A stretch of DNA of 64,000 nt from an uncultured bacterium (GTDB taxonomy: Bacteria; Verrucomicrobiota; Verrucomicrobiia; Verrucomicrobiales; V1-33). Each line of letters begins with the position of its first letter. Position 1 is the stretch's first letter. Where the stretch lies: contig CAJBME010000250.1 in NCBI GenBank assembly GCA_903954065.1, positions 1 to 64,000 of the forward strand, read 5' to 3'. The notes below the pieces were generated by a model that saw only the letters and a list, made by a program, of their open reading frames with translations, was not told the DNA's origin and searched no databases. Shown one piece after another: positions 19,001 to 28,225 of this stretch. The translations under genes and the position numbers were made by a program.

Positions 19001-21643
19001 GTACGTGATCGTTTGCCACTCGCCTTGATCGCTTTCATCGCTGGCGGCCCAAGCTTCACCTCGGCTGTTGTCCGCTGCCGGGTCGATCAATTCCAGACTG
19101 GAACCGCCGCCGTCAGCCCATTCCGACCAGCGGCCGCTGTCAAAATAAGGCACTTCATCGACAAGGTTGTCGGTCGGATCCTCGAGGCGGATGCGTTCCC
19201 CCTTGCCTGACAGACTCCCTTGCCACGGCCCCAAGGCGGTGACGGTCGGATAGAGGGCGGTCATGGCGGCTGGGTCCCAGGCGATGACGAGAAACCCACC
19301 GGCAGGCAGATTGGTGCCTGTGGGAAAGACATAATTCACGGCCGTGGTCAGCCGCCATCCGCTGAGGTTGACGTCCGCTACGCCCTTATTGTGGAGCTCG
19401 ATCCATTGTTCTGGCGAGCCCGAGCGGGATTTGTAGAAAATTTCATTAATGACGATGGTATCATTGACGGTGAATGGATTGGCTGACCCGAAGGACGGGG
19501 CTTCCGGGTGGGCCCAGAGGCCGGCGGCATTCAGCCCGCGGAGGCGGGGGGTCACGGCGCGGGAGTCGGCGAAGGCGCGTCCATCCGGTCCCCATAGCGA
19601 GAGGCGGGTCCCATCTGCGGGCACGAATCCGAGAGTTGTCGAGTCCAGCACCAGTCGTGCTCCGGCGGCCAGGGCCTGAGGCGGCAGTGAGACGGTTTCG
19701 CCTGACGTGGCGCGCAGCGACCATCCTTCGAGCGGCAGCGCGGTGGTGGAGGCATTGAGTAATTCGACCTTAAACGGGGTGGTAGCGGCGCCGGAGATTT
19801 CGCTAAAGACGAGCGAGGGTGAGGCGTCGGACGGGGCGGTGGCTTGGCGCACGGTGACGAGTTCTGCTCCGAAGAGGAGGTCGGGCGAGCTGATGGCTTG
19901 ATGGACCTCGACGGCCAGCGTATTCACTCCGGTGCGCAGGGCGGCGCCGGGCAGGGCGATCGGGGTGGCGGGAAATGCCGCGTTGGCGATGGTTTCGCTG
20001 GCGGTGACGTTTTTCCGGTAGATTTCCACTCCGTTCAGGTAATAAACGGCGCCGTCATCGGCCACCGGCCACAATTCGAGGCTGAGGCGCGACGGGTTTT
20101 CATTCAGGGTGAATGTTGACCGGAAGTAGCGTGGTTCCGCTCCGGTTTTGACGGTGGTATTGACCAACGGGCTGGGCAGCGGCGGGGTGACTGGGGTGGT
20201 GGTGGCCTGCACGGTCGGAGCCGTCACAGGCGTGTACTGGCGGGTGGCCAGCCCGGCGATGGAGCGGGCGGGTAGGGCGCGCGTCCACACAGCGACATCG
20301 GAAATCCGGCCTTTGAAACATTCCGCCGGGTTCAGTGGGTCACCTCCGATGAAAAATGGCATGGCCACGGCTTGGCCGGTGGCGACATCGATCGATCCGC
20401 TGACCACGCCGTTTTGGTAGGTGGTCAATTGGGTGCCGCGTTTGACCAAGGCGAGGTGCATCCATCCGGCGGCTGGTTCGACTTTCGGTTCGGTCGTGAT
20501 GGATTTTTCATTTCCGGCGGTGGAATACGAGGCGCCGGATGGGTGCAATTTTGTATATTCGAGTGGGGTCAGGCTACCGGAGCCGTCGAATTTCGAGCGA
20601 TTCCCGAGGATGACGGCTTTCCCTTGATCGGCTGGGCCGTCTTGAGCGTCTTCTGGGGTATCGGTCGTGGCGCTGGCGGTGCTTTTGACCCAGCAGGACC
20701 ACGTGTATTCGGTAGTGGTGGTTTGTCTGGGGATGAATGAGTTAGCGATGGCGATACGATCGTCGAGGCCGTCGAATTCGGCGACGGCTCCGCGTTCGGG
20801 GTCATTGACCCAAGTGACGCCATTGATCAGGGTGCCGGCAGGGCGGCTGACGATCTGGTTGGCGGCGGCGGTGCCTGTGGTTTCATTGAGTGGCCACCAT
20901 CCGATGATGGCTTGATTGGCTCCGCTCAGGGCGGGCAGCAGGCCGTCGGTCGTGGCGCCCCCACCGGCGAAGAGGCCGGCGCCGCGGGACCAGCTTGAGT
21001 CGTCAAAGCTCGGGTCCTTCCAGCTGGCTGGAGGGAGAGTGCCTGTGTCCGAAAACGTCCATTCGGCGGCGGTTTCAATGACCCGTTCGCGAATGGGCGG
21101 GCCATTGGCTTCGAAAAAATTGAGATTTCCGGGAGTGCCGCCGACTTCATTACTGGACGTCCAGAGTGACGGGTGATCGCCGGCGCTGGCCTGGCGGCGG
21201 GCGAGGGTGACGCCGGTGCCATCTGGGCCAGTTGGCCAGTCGCCGTTGTCGCTGTATTCGACCTCATCCATGATGCGTCCGTTCCGGTTTCGCAGGCGGA
21301 TGATGTCGCCGCTGTTGTTCAAGCTGCCGTTGAATGGTCCGAGGGCGCCCCGGATCTGGCCGACAGTGGCCGCGATCACGATATGGCCCCCGCCCGGAAG
21401 GGTGAAGTTGTCGGGGAAAGTGAACTCAATGCCCCCGGTGAGCGACCACCGTGACAGGTTCATGTCCACGCCCTGCTGGTTGCGCAACTCAACCCATTCC
21501 GTTTTCGCGGCCGAATCTGGATGGTAATGGATTTCATTGATTACCACCACGCTGTCAAAGGCGCCCGCCAGTGCCTGATGATGGGTGGCGGGAAGAAAAA
21601 TGCCGGCCAGAGCGGCCAGGACAGGAAGTCTTGATGCAGTCAC
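16007..21643 (-). CDS. Giant secreted protein with LamG, lamin-tail and CotH-kinase modules
   Basis: I place the start at GTG 21643, giving 1878 residues with a signal peptide (VTASRLPVLAALAGIFLPAT..HQALAG); the frame is open to 21799 but the extra 52 residues are proline-rich and unlikely. Approximate domains: lamin-tail from 31 (INEIHYHPDS), LamG/concanavalin-like from 246 (GWWPLNETTG), jelly-roll-like 'YLNGVEIYRK' module to about 600, two more lamin-tail domains near 613 and 730 (INEIFYKSRSG), a carbohydrate-binding-like module near 925 (IQNGNFSTGESKFW), a CotH kinase region near 1160-1480 with HIPWDLDFLGQGD, a fourth lamin-tail near 1623 (ASEINYNPPELDD) and a calcium-loop-like ADADQDGFNALAEYAFGT near 1790. 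The last residues (FLRLHLRLR) fit the shared C-terminal tail. Likely exported and surface-associated; substrate unknown. Confidence 0.88.
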   Translation of the reverse strand: MTASRLPVLAALAGIFLPATHHQALAGAFDSVVVINEIHYHPDSAAKTEWVELRNQQGVDMNLSRWSLTGGIEFTFPDNFTLPGGGHIVIAATVGQIRGALGPFNGSLNNSGDIIRLRNRNGRIMDEVEYSDNGDWPTGPDGTGVTLARRQASAGDHPSLWTSSNEVGGTPGNLNFFEANGPPIRERVIETAAEWTFSDTGTLPPASWKDPSFDDSSWSRGAGLFAGGGATTDGLLPALSGANQAIIGWWPLNETTGTAAANQIVSRPAGTLINGVTWVNDPERGAVAEFDGLDDRIAIANSFIPRQTTTTEYTWSCWVKSTASATTDTPEDAQDGPADQGKAVILGNRSKFDGSGSLTPLEYTKLHPSGASYSTAGNEKSITTEPKVEPAAGWMHLALVKRGTQLTTYQNGVVSGSIDVATGQAVAMPFFIGGDPLNPAECFKGRISDVAVWTRALPARSIAGLATRQYTPVTAPTVQATTTPVTPPLPSPLVNTTVKTGAEPRYFRSTFTLNENPSRLSLELWPVADDGAVYYLNGVEIYRKNVTASETIANAAFPATPIALPGAALRTGVNTLAVEVHQAISSPDLLFGAELVTVRQATAPSDASPSLVFSEISGAATTPFKVELLNASTTALPLEGWSLRATSGETVSLPPQALAAGARLVLDSTTLGFVPADGTRLSLWGPDGRAFADSRAVTPRLRGLNAAGLWAHPEAPSFGSANPFTVNDTIVINEIFYKSRSGSPEQWIELHNKGVADVNLSGWRLTTAVNYVFPTGTNLPAGGFLVIAWDPAAMTALYPTVTALGPWQGSLSGKGERIRLEDPTDNLVDEVPYFDSGRWSEWADGGGSSLELIDPAADNSRGEAWAASDESDQGEWQTITYEGPGTSPNMSDTSYKEFVTGLLTAGEVLIDDVSVIEAPTGANRQLIQNGNFSTGESKFWRLIGNHRPSAVIDDPFTPGNKVLKLAASGPTEHMSNHAETTLKAGTTFITINASLTYRISLRARWMKGSNQLNTRLWHNRLPRVTTLTAPDHGGTPGAANSVRIPNLGPTFSALSHAPVIPAVNEPATVNVAIADPQGVATAELFTSVNGAAFTSAPMTRTSQGTYTATIAGRALATKVQFYIQATDSLGATSLFPAAGPNARAIIPWNDNASRFVLPSGAQPHNLRVVMTPADQTFIHTNINQMSNEKLPCTFIYNDREVYYNASVRLKSSEHGRFNDSRVGYILDFGRDEPFLGTHTTIAIDRSGGVEANQYEILIRQMMNSAGGIYSTEDDIIRVIGTKTSFTGPAILAKSRFDSEYLDGQWENGAQGTMFKYERVYIQTQTSPSGPEGYKYPQDSTGPPGVAVTGLGTNKELYRWWWLIRNNRAQDDYSRLMPAVTALGKSPPTFLTETAPLIDASSFLRSFTPASLFGVVDNYNDNAQHNAIFYFPPNGKMIHIPWDLDFLGQGDPNSSLTQNSELNKYLSNTSWRRLYWGHMLDVLNKSFNDAFLTKWATHYSRFGVSMTASLPYLRNRATYARNQVNTAVPTVPFSITTAGPLTVNTPTAALTGKGWVNVAEIKLEGAKSPLPVTWTAISTWSIQLPLRGGTQTYVLQALDPDGAVIATAPITITATAGPFPATTGSLIASEINYNPPELDDLTEFIELLNATSDTIDLSGCQFVEVEGEGISYVFPAGVQLAPGARLLVTRDQAAMTARYGAGLNMAPGTFVGALSNSGERLILFAANGQEIFRLRYTDDLASTDGGGTTLTRVLSSTAPDPADPTWRESTVTRGTPGGTDAIPFTGDPTADADQDGFNALAEYAFGTSDTQSSSLPGSPVITIGPDQVATAVWPLRPNADDVVATTQSSPSLLSGIWTPAANSPAPSGQQFLRLHLRLR

Positions 21644-21832
21644 GTGTGAAACAAAAAATAGGGGTTTTAAAAGTGTACGCAGGATCGCTGGATGTGTGCA
21701 ATCGATTCCTCTGGATTCATGCGAGACATGGCCCGTTATCGGCGGCGGCGGTGGCCCGGATGAAGGGGTGGGCGGAGGGCGCGGGCCGACCGCGGGCATG
21801 ATATGGACGATGGATCGAGGAGTCTGTGGAAA

Positions 21833-24800
21833 TCATCTGAGCCTGAATCGCATGCGCCACAAGATAGGCCCTGGGGCCGACGGCGGGGGCAGGTTGAAGA
21901 CGAATGTTTCTAGGCCGTTTTGTTCGGTGCGCTGGACGAGGGGGGCGGTGGATGGCGACCAGCGGAGCAGGTCCTGACTGGATTCCAGCTGCCAATCGGT
22001 GGCATCGTGGGTCAGGGGTTTGGAAAACCTGAGAGAGGCCTGACCTTCGGAATCAATGGCTAGTACTGGAAGGGGTGTTTGCGAGGCGGAGGACGGGTCA
22101 CCGCCGAGGGCGTATTCCTCGAGGGTGGTCAGGCCGTCATGATCCGTATCCTCGGTGTCACCGGACTGGGAGTGGGTCGATTTCCACTGAGTGTAGCTCA
22201 CGGTGTCGGTGGTGCCGGGATTCGGCACCGAAGAAGCGCGCCAGTGCAACGGGTTGCTGTGATCAGGATTTGTTTCGGGAGCGATCAGGACCAAGCTCGC
22301 GCCGCGGTTGTCGGGAGTGGCGGGCCAGGGAAATCCCGGCAGGTAGACAAAGTCGCGCAGCGGGGAGGCCCCGCCCAGACTCAGTGTCAGCCGTTCGCCT
22401 TCGTTGGCCAGACTGCCGGCATAGGTGCCGACCACCGGGTGGCCCGCACCGAATTTTTGCGTGAACACGGCGGCATTTTCCACGACGACGAGGCGGGCGC
22501 CGGGGGCGAGCTGGGTGGCGGGCGGAAAGGTAAACGTGATGCCGGCGGTGAATTCCACGCCGGTGAGGTCGAGCGGCAGTGAAGGGTGAATGTTCATCAA
22601 CTCGATGTAGGCGGCGTCACCACCTTCCGGGGCGGGTGGGTTGTACATGATTTCGCTGATGACGAGATGGGTCGCGAGGTTTCCGGTGGTGGGCGAGCCG
22701 GCTTGGAATTCAAGTGGGGTGCTCCAGTGGCTCCAGCGGCCGACCTCATCCTGATGGCGGACGCGGGCCCGGTAAGTGCGGCCGGCGACCAGTCCGCTGG
22801 CGGGAATGATGGGGGTGGTCGCCGTGAAGACGGAATCGGGCTCCGGAGTCCAAAGGCCGGTGATTTCGTACCGCCAAGGTTCGCCCGGCTTGAACCCGGG
22901 AACCGACGGGTCGTAGATTTCGCCAATCCTCCACTGCATGGCGACAAAACGGCTGCCTTGCGGCGCCGCGAATGCGCTGCTGGCAAACTTGAGCTGGTTG
23001 AGAGGATAGGCCGCTGGTCCGGCGTAGGTGATGGTAGGCGTCTCGGGAAGTGGAATGGCTGGGGCCGTGGTCAGCGTGTATGGTTCGACCGTTCCCTGAG
23101 CCATTTGGGCCAGCCGACCTCCTCCATTGCGGCCGCTGACGATGAATTCCTTCACCCATTGCACCATGCCTTCAAAGTCACCGCTGGCCAGCACGCGGCT
23201 GTAGGGCTGGGGCAGCGGTCCGTTGGTCATGTTGCCGATCGGATAGGGCGTTTTGTAATAATTCCCCCGGGGACCGGCTCCGCGCGGCGGAGTGGGATTG
23301 CTCGGATTATAATCCCATCGTCGGCGTTCGACCTCGGCAAAGCCGTCCCTGATCTCGCTTCCGAGTGGAATGAGACGCGGTGATTCATCCGTTATCAGAC
23401 AGACATATTCATCCACCACCTTCCATGCCTGATCCGAGTTCAGCAGCAGGTCCTGCAGTTCGCGGGCCCGATTCTGAAATTCCGTCAGCAAGGCAGGGTG
23501 CAACAACCCGCGGGCCATTTGTTCGTATTGCTGCAAATCAGGCGCCGTCTGCACACTGCGGGGGCCCCAGCGATCGAAATTCTCGTACAACAAATCACAA
23601 TCCCACGGCAAAATCCGCCACCTCCCGTCGCCGCGCGGAGCCGCAGGGTTGCGGAAATAAACGACATTTTCCTGTTCGCGTCGGTCCGACTGGTTGATCG
23701 CCTCCGTCACTGCCCGCCAGCTGTAATACCCCGGCAGATCCACATGCGTGCGAAACCATGATTCCGGCTGGATCGCGGTGAGTCGGGGGGGCGTGGTCGA
23801 TGAGCCGCCGCCCCGGCGGTAGCCGGTGCTGGTGCTGGTGAAGGCGTTGAGATCGCTCAGATCGCCGACCTGACCGCGCCCTTGGCCGAGCATGCTGTTG
23901 CCGGCTCCGGTCGCTTGGAGGCGGAAGATGTTACCATCGGGCAGGTCGCGGGCCTCCTTAAAAAGATTATCCGTATTTTCGAACGCGAGGTACAGCCCCC
24001 AGAGATCGCCGTCGAACTGATTGGTGGGATTTTGTTCGGTAGCGCCGTCGATGACGCGGAGCTGGAGGCAGCTGGTACGCGGGGCCGGCACGCCGGCGAG
24101 AGCGCTGAGGCGGAAGGCCATGGCTTCGTCCAGTCCGTGTAGGCCGCGGTTCCATGGGGCCCATGGGGCGGGCACGCTGGAAATGTTGAGGGTTTCGACG
24201 GTGGTCGTCGTTAGGCCGTAATCGTCCGGCATTTCGAGCCAGTGCCCGCGGTTAAACCGGAGCTTCCATTTATTTTTACCGGTATTGTAGGTGCTATTTT
24301 GTCCTTTGATGCGGTAGCGGATGTGGTCATAGACGAGACCGTCGATGACGAGGGCGCCTTCGAAGCGGTAGGTGCCGTCGTTGGTGGCAGGATTGTATTG
24401 GCAGTTTTGGACATCGACCGGGTGGGAAAGCAGGTGCCATGGCCGCACTTTATTCATGGTGTCGGCGGAAAACGTGGTGGTGGGGGTGATGCCTGGCCGC
24501 ACGGCACCGGTCCATGCGGGCACGCCGTCGTAGCAAAAATAGGCAAAATTTGCGGAGGGATCGTCGGCATAGGGGACGCGCACGGCGGTGGCGGTGGTAT
24601 CTGTGGCGAGCAGGCGGTAGCGAACGAGGCGGCGGTGGGTTTGGGTTGATCCGGGGATGATGGCGGAGAATACCGAGTCGTTGGCGGCGGCGTCACTGGC
24701 GGTGCCGTCGTCGTACAGTGGCAGCGTGATCCACTGGGATGACCAGGCTGGATCGGTGAGGCGGATGTATTTGCCTGGCTCGACCAGTTGATATTCCAGC

Positions 24801-26941
24801 GAGGCGGAGGCGATGCCGTCGGGATCGGTGATGCGGGCGGTGATGGTGACGGGTTGGCCGGTGGCTGGGCTGACTGGGAAGTGGGCGACTTGCCGGATGG
24901 CGGGCGGGGCGGCGCCGGTGGTGACGGCATTGCGCGCTCCCGGGGTGGGGGCGGCGCTGCGCCAACTGGCTCCCAGACTGCTTTTCAGGCCTTCGTTGAT
25001 TCGTTGTAGCGAAGCGGCTGGGGTGCCGCCCACGGTTGGCCACGGGAATCCTGCCTCGTACGCCACTTCGTCGATGACATCCATGGTTTGAGTGCGGAGG
25101 ACGATTTCTTCTCCTTGATTGCGGAGGCGGCCGGTCCACGGGCCGAGGGCGTTTGGGAAGTTGAGCACGGAGGCGAGATCGGCCGGATTTTCGGCGATGA
25201 CGCAATAGGCGCACGGCTGGATGATAGTGCCGTTGGGAATGGTGTAGGTGAGGCCGCCGGTGAGTGACCAGCCGCTGATGTCGACGGGCACGGGCAGGGG
25301 GTTAAAGAGTTCGATGAACTTGGTAAAAAACGATTTGGAGTCGGGAGGATCGCTGTGGATTTCATTAATGACTGGCGTCAGGGCGAGTAGGACTGGTCCA
25401 TTGGCGCGGCCTGGGGTGGGGGTGGGCAGGTGGCCGGTGATGGGGCCGGTGGATTCGCCGGTGATGGCTGCTTGGAGGAGGAAATCCGGATCTCCGGCCG
25501 ATCGGTTGAGTCCTTGGATGGCGAGGATGTTTTCCTTTTGAAAGACGGCGGAAAAGGGAGCGAGCGAGATCTGATCGGACCCGGTGTGCGCAGCGGTGGC
25601 GGAGGCATTGTAGGTGAGCGCCGCCGGGGCATGGCGTCGGGCAATTTCCACCCCGTTGAGCCAGGCCACGTACCCGTCGTTGGCATTCACCGTGAGCATG
25701 GCGCAGGGCGGTGCCCCGTGGGGGGTGGAAAAAACGGTGCGGGTCAGGACGCTGGCATTGACGTTGAGCATGGCCGATTCCGTGCTGGTGGCAAAAACGG
25801 CTGCTTCGCGGAAGAGCAGGCTGCCGGCTCCATAGCGGACGGCGGGTCCGGAATCGGGGGTGGCCGGCCACGAAGCGGAGGGCGAGGTGGGTGCATTGCT
25901 GGCGCCGAAGCGACAGGTGCCGACCAAGGTGATGGCGCCGGCTCCGGTGGCCGTGGTGGCGCCAAATGTCGGGGTATTGCCGTTTGGTTCGGTGGCGCCG
26001 TAGTTGTAGGCGACAATGGTGTAGCTGCCGGGCGGTAGCGCGACCGGAGCCGCCAGCGGCTTGATCCGCTGGCCACCCACCAGCTGGCCGGGGGCCGCCG
26101 CTGAAAACGTCTGGCTGGCCAGAACCCGTCCGGCCACGTCATCCGAGGTGTCCAGCGGGGTGCCTCGCGGGTTTCTCGACCAAAGGACCACCGTGATCGT
26201 CCGCCCCAGACCGTTGGCTCCACTGTCAAAACACGCCAGATCCGTCACTTCCACCGGCCGCACCACCTCAAAATCCATTCCGAGCGGGCCAGCATAATTC
26301 TGGGTGCCAGTCACCGCCTCCGGAATGGCATAAGGATTGGTCGTGGCCCGCCCATACCCCAAAGTCCACTGACCGGAATTCCATCCGCGATCGTCAAAAT
26401 CAGCGCCGCCGCGCCACGCGACATCGACTTCGCCCGAGGGAACCGTCCACTTGACGACCGCTTCGTCGCCCGCAATTCGGCTCATCGTGCGCGTCGGGCC
26501 AATGCCGTGGCCGAAGGCCGTGTCGGCAGCTAGCGGCGGCACGCTGGAAAATCGGCTGATGGCCTGACCCTCGGGGTTGGTGAGGGCGAGAAATTCGCCG
26601 GTGCGGCTCAGTTTAAAATTGGTGTGCAGCGGCTGGCCCGGGGTGGCACGGTTTTTTCCAGAGGCGAAGACGACGAGAAACCCTCCGGCGGGAAGTGGGG
26701 TGGGGGGAAACGTCCATTGGGCGGGCCGGGCCGGATCGTCGCTCAGATGCCAGCCGTTCAGATCGACGGCCGTATCCAACGGGTTATGTAGCTCGATCCA
26801 GTCCTGCCGGGTGCCATCTTCGTCCAGCAGGCCGGTCGTATTTTCGGCGACCACTTCGTTGATCCTGATCCCGGGCGACGTCTGGGCATGCGCCATCAGG
26901 CCCGCCCCCAGCACCATACACAAAACAATCAGCAGTCTCAC
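21833..26941 (-). CDS. Giant secreted CotH-kinase/lamin-tail protein carrying one 'LGMDFDV' module
   Basis: The 1702-residue product starts at a GTG and has a clear signal peptide (MRLLIVLCMVLGAGLMAHAQ). Approximate order: lamin-tail 24-150 (INEVVAENTTG, DWIELHNPL), a module with LGMDFEVVRPVEV...FDSGANGL near 214-375, a jelly-roll-like part with AWLNGVEIARR near 424, lamin-tail near 521 (INEIHSDPPDS), an Ig-like stretch near 690, a CotH kinase region near 880-1130 ending in RWRILPWDCDLLYENF, a fibronectin-like region near 1305-1420, a third lamin-tail near 1428 (ISEIMYNPPAPEG) and DTDHDGLTTLEEYALGGDP near 1602. The tail LESSQDLLRW...LWRMRFRLR matches the other secreted proteins. It lies 190 bp upstream of, and co-directional with, its paralogue at 16007-21643. 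The CotH homology suggests an extracytoplasmic kinase. Confidence 0.9.
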   Translation of the reverse strand: MRLLIVLCMVLGAGLMAHAQTSPGIRINEVVAENTTGLLDEDGTRQDWIELHNPLDTAVDLNGWHLSDDPARPAQWTFPPTPLPAGGFLVVFASGKNRATPGQPLHTNFKLSRTGEFLALTNPEGQAISRFSSVPPLAADTAFGHGIGPTRTMSRIAGDEAVVKWTVPSGEVDVAWRGGADFDDRGWNSGQWTLGYGRATTNPYAIPEAVTGTQNYAGPLGMDFEVVRPVEVTDLACFDSGANGLGRTITVVLWSRNPRGTPLDTSDDVAGRVLASQTFSAAAPGQLVGGQRIKPLAAPVALPPGSYTIVAYNYGATEPNGNTPTFGATTATGAGAITLVGTCRFGASNAPTSPSASWPATPDSGPAVRYGAGSLLFREAAVFATSTESAMLNVNASVLTRTVFSTPHGAPPCAMLTVNANDGYVAWLNGVEIARRHAPAALTYNASATAAHTGSDQISLAPFSAVFQKENILAIQGLNRSAGDPDFLLQAAITGESTGPITGHLPTPTPGRANGPVLLALTPVINEIHSDPPDSKSFFTKFIELFNPLPVPVDISGWSLTGGLTYTIPNGTIIQPCAYCVIAENPADLASVLNFPNALGPWTGRLRNQGEEIVLRTQTMDVIDEVAYEAGFPWPTVGGTPAASLQRINEGLKSSLGASWRSAAPTPGARNAVTTGAAPPAIRQVAHFPVSPATGQPVTITARITDPDGIASASLEYQLVEPGKYIRLTDPAWSSQWITLPLYDDGTASDAAANDSVFSAIIPGSTQTHRRLVRYRLLATDTTATAVRVPYADDPSANFAYFCYDGVPAWTGAVRPGITPTTTFSADTMNKVRPWHLLSHPVDVQNCQYNPATNDGTYRFEGALVIDGLVYDHIRYRIKGQNSTYNTGKNKWKLRFNRGHWLEMPDDYGLTTTTVETLNISSVPAPWAPWNRGLHGLDEAMAFRLSALAGVPAPRTSCLQLRVIDGATEQNPTNQFDGDLWGLYLAFENTDNLFKEARDLPDGNIFRLQATGAGNSMLGQGRGQVGDLSDLNAFTSTSTGYRRGGGSSTTPPRLTAIQPESWFRTHVDLPGYYSWRAVTEAINQSDRREQENVVYFRNPAAPRGDGRWRILPWDCDLLYENFDRWGPRSVQTAPDLQQYEQMARGLLHPALLTEFQNRARELQDLLLNSDQAWKVVDEYVCLITDESPRLIPLGSEIRDGFAEVERRRWDYNPSNPTPPRGAGPRGNYYKTPYPIGNMTNGPLPQPYSRVLASGDFEGMVQWVKEFIVSGRNGGGRLAQMAQGTVEPYTLTTAPAIPLPETPTITYAGPAAYPLNQLKFASSAFAAPQGSRFVAMQWRIGEIYDPSVPGFKPGEPWRYEITGLWTPEPDSVFTATTPIIPASGLVAGRTYRARVRHQDEVGRWSHWSTPLEFQAGSPTTGNLATHLVISEIMYNPPAPEGGDAAYIELMNIHPSLPLDLTGVEFTAGITFTFPPATQLAPGARLVVVENAAVFTQKFGAGHPVVGTYAGSLANEGERLTLSLGGASPLRDFVYLPGFPWPATPDNRGASLVLIAPETNPDHSNPLHWRASSVPNPGTTDTVSYTQWKSTHSQSGDTEDTDHDGLTTLEEYALGGDPSSASQTPLPVLAIDSEGQASLRFSKPLTHDATDWQLESSQDLLRWSPSTAPLVQRTEQNGLETFVFNLPPPSAPGPILWRMRFRLR

Positions 26942-26987
26942 ACCATGGTTTTAACCATCAGAACGACATTCGTCCATGTTTTCATGA

Positions 26988-27782
26988 TCACCTTTCCGCT
27001 AATGGTCCTTCGATAATCGCAAACGCCTGGTGATTGTGGATGCTTTCGTAATTCTCTGCCTCTACCCGGAACCACGACAGGCCGGGATGATCCTTCGCCC
27101 GCTGCGCCACATTGCGCACGACATCTTCGACAAAAACCGGATTGTCATACGCGCGCTCGGTGACCGCCTTTTCATCCGGCCGCTTCAAGACGCTGTATAA
27201 TTCACAACTGGCGCTGTCTTCCACCAAGCGGATCAATTCCTCGATAAAAACCGGACGGTCTGCAAAACGAACCGACAGCCGGACCAGACCGCGTTGGTTG
27301 TGCGCCCCACGGTCGCTGATCGCCTTCGAACAGGGACATAAGGTCGCAACCGGAACATCCAAGTGAAGCGTGAAAACAGTTTGATCCAGAGCGGCTTCCA
27401 CTTCAAAAGTCACCTGATAATTCATGACCCCAGGCGTCCCGCTGACCGGCGCCGACTTGGTGATGAAAAAAGGAAATCGAAATTCGACGTGGGCGCGTTG
27501 AGCGGGCAGGAGTCGCAGTAGTTCTGCGGGCAGTCCGGCCATGTGGTGGATGTCGAGCACACGGCCGTGAGAATTCAGGGCTTCGACGAACCGGCTCATG
27601 TGGGTGCCTTTGTGGAGTGCGGGCAGGTCGACGGCCAGCGAGACAGTGGCCACGGTGTGTTGCAGCGAGCCGGCACGCTCGCGGATTTGCACGGGAAAGC
27701 TCAATCCGCGCACTCCGACGCGATTGATCGCGAGGTTTCTGGTGTCTGATTCTCCCTGAGTGTCAGGTAGTTCGCCGTTCAT
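26988..27782 (-). CDS. folE2: GTP cyclohydrolase FolE2 (type IB)
   Basis: FolE2 converts GTP to 7,8-dihydroneopterin triphosphate, the first step of folate and queuosine synthesis. The 264-residue protein (ATG 27782; a GTG three codons upstream is possible) carries the FolE2 signatures HKGTHMSRF, VATLCPCSKAISDRGAHNQRG and ESIHNHQAFA. Unlike FolE it does not need zinc and uses Mn2+ or other metals, so many bacteria express it under zinc limitation. It lies 170 bp downstream of rpsR on the same strand, with a potentially structured leader in that gap. The neighbours are an S18 and L33 without zinc-binding cysteines and a DksA-like protein with a broken zinc finger. Confidence 0.95.
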   Translation of the reverse strand: MNGELPDTQGESDTRNLAINRVGVRGLSFPVQIRERAGSLQHTVATVSLAVDLPALHKGTHMSRFVEALNSHGRVLDIHHMAGLPAELLRLLPAQRAHVEFRFPFFITKSAPVSGTPGVMNYQVTFEVEAALDQTVFTLHLDVPVATLCPCSKAISDRGAHNQRGLVRLSVRFADRPVFIEELIRLVEDSASCELYSVLKRPDEKAVTERAYDNPVFVEDVVRNVAQRAKDHPGLSWFRVEAENYESIHNHQAFAIIEGPLAER

Positions 27783-27853
27783 GGTGGGCACGGTGGGTGA
27801 AGCGGGGAGTGGCTGGCTGGATGGCGGGCGCGCGAGAAGTCACTGGGAACGAC

Positions 27854-27908
27854 AAAGCCCGTCCGCCAGTCATGCCGCGGGTCGGGCGGAGACTTAGCAG
27901 TCGGGCTT
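27854..27908 (-). promoter_or_regulatory. Predicted structured leader between rpsR and folE2
   Basis: Reading the minus strand, AAGCCCG at 27902-27908 pairs with CGGGCTT at 27854-27861, and TCCGCC with GGCGGA (27885-27890 with 27862-27867) forms an inner helix, leaving a 17-nt apical loop and an 11-nt bulge. There is no T-run after it, so it does not look like an intrinsic terminator. It ends about 70 nt before the folE2 start and could be a leader element or simply the read-through end of rpsR. I know no named riboswitch that fits. Confidence 0.35.
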
Positions 27909-27925
27909 GGGTCGTGGTTGGTGGT

Positions 27926-27944
27926 ATTCCGTGGTGGACGGAAT
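27926..27944. repeat. Perfect 7-bp dyad just downstream of rpsR
   Basis: ATTCCGT at 27926-27932 and ACGGAAT at 27938-27944 are exact reverse complements around GGTGG. The dyad starts 8 bp past the rpsR stop codon on the minus strand. It could be a 3'-end protecting hairpin or an operator; there is no T-tract to support a terminator. Confidence 0.4.
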
Positions 27945-27952
27945 GCCCGCCT

Positions 27953-28192
27953 CTACGGCATCAAATTCAGGGCGCGTGAGCGTTTGATTTCGCGGGTGAT
28001 CCGGCGGTGGATCCAGGCGGAGACGCCGGTGATGCGTCGTGGGATGATTTTGCCGGTATCGGAGGTGAATTTCCGTAAAACTTCCGGGTGCAGGGCGGTC
28101 AGTTTGTCGGTGGGGATATCCATCCGGCGACTGGGCATGCGGCGGTTGGATTTGCGAAAGGCGATGAGGCGTTCTTTAGTCTTTGGTTCCAT
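27953..28192 (-). CDS. rpsR: 30S ribosomal protein S18
   Basis: The 79-residue product has the S18 core (LRKFTSDTGKIIPRRITG, followed by REIKRSRALNLMP). S18 is a small-subunit platform protein normally encoded with rpsF and rplI; here it sits with rpmG instead. The N-terminal segment has no cysteine at all, so this is a zinc-free form. It starts 33 bp downstream of rpmG. Whether a second S18 exists elsewhere in the genome cannot be seen. Confidence 0.95.
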   Translation of the reverse strand: MEPKTKERLIAFRKSNRRMPSRRMDIPTDKLTALHPEVLRKFTSDTGKIIPRRITGVSAWIHRRITREIKRSRALNLMP

Positions 28193-28225
28193 GGTATGCG
28201 GAGTGGTGCGGGTGGGGCCGTGCGA

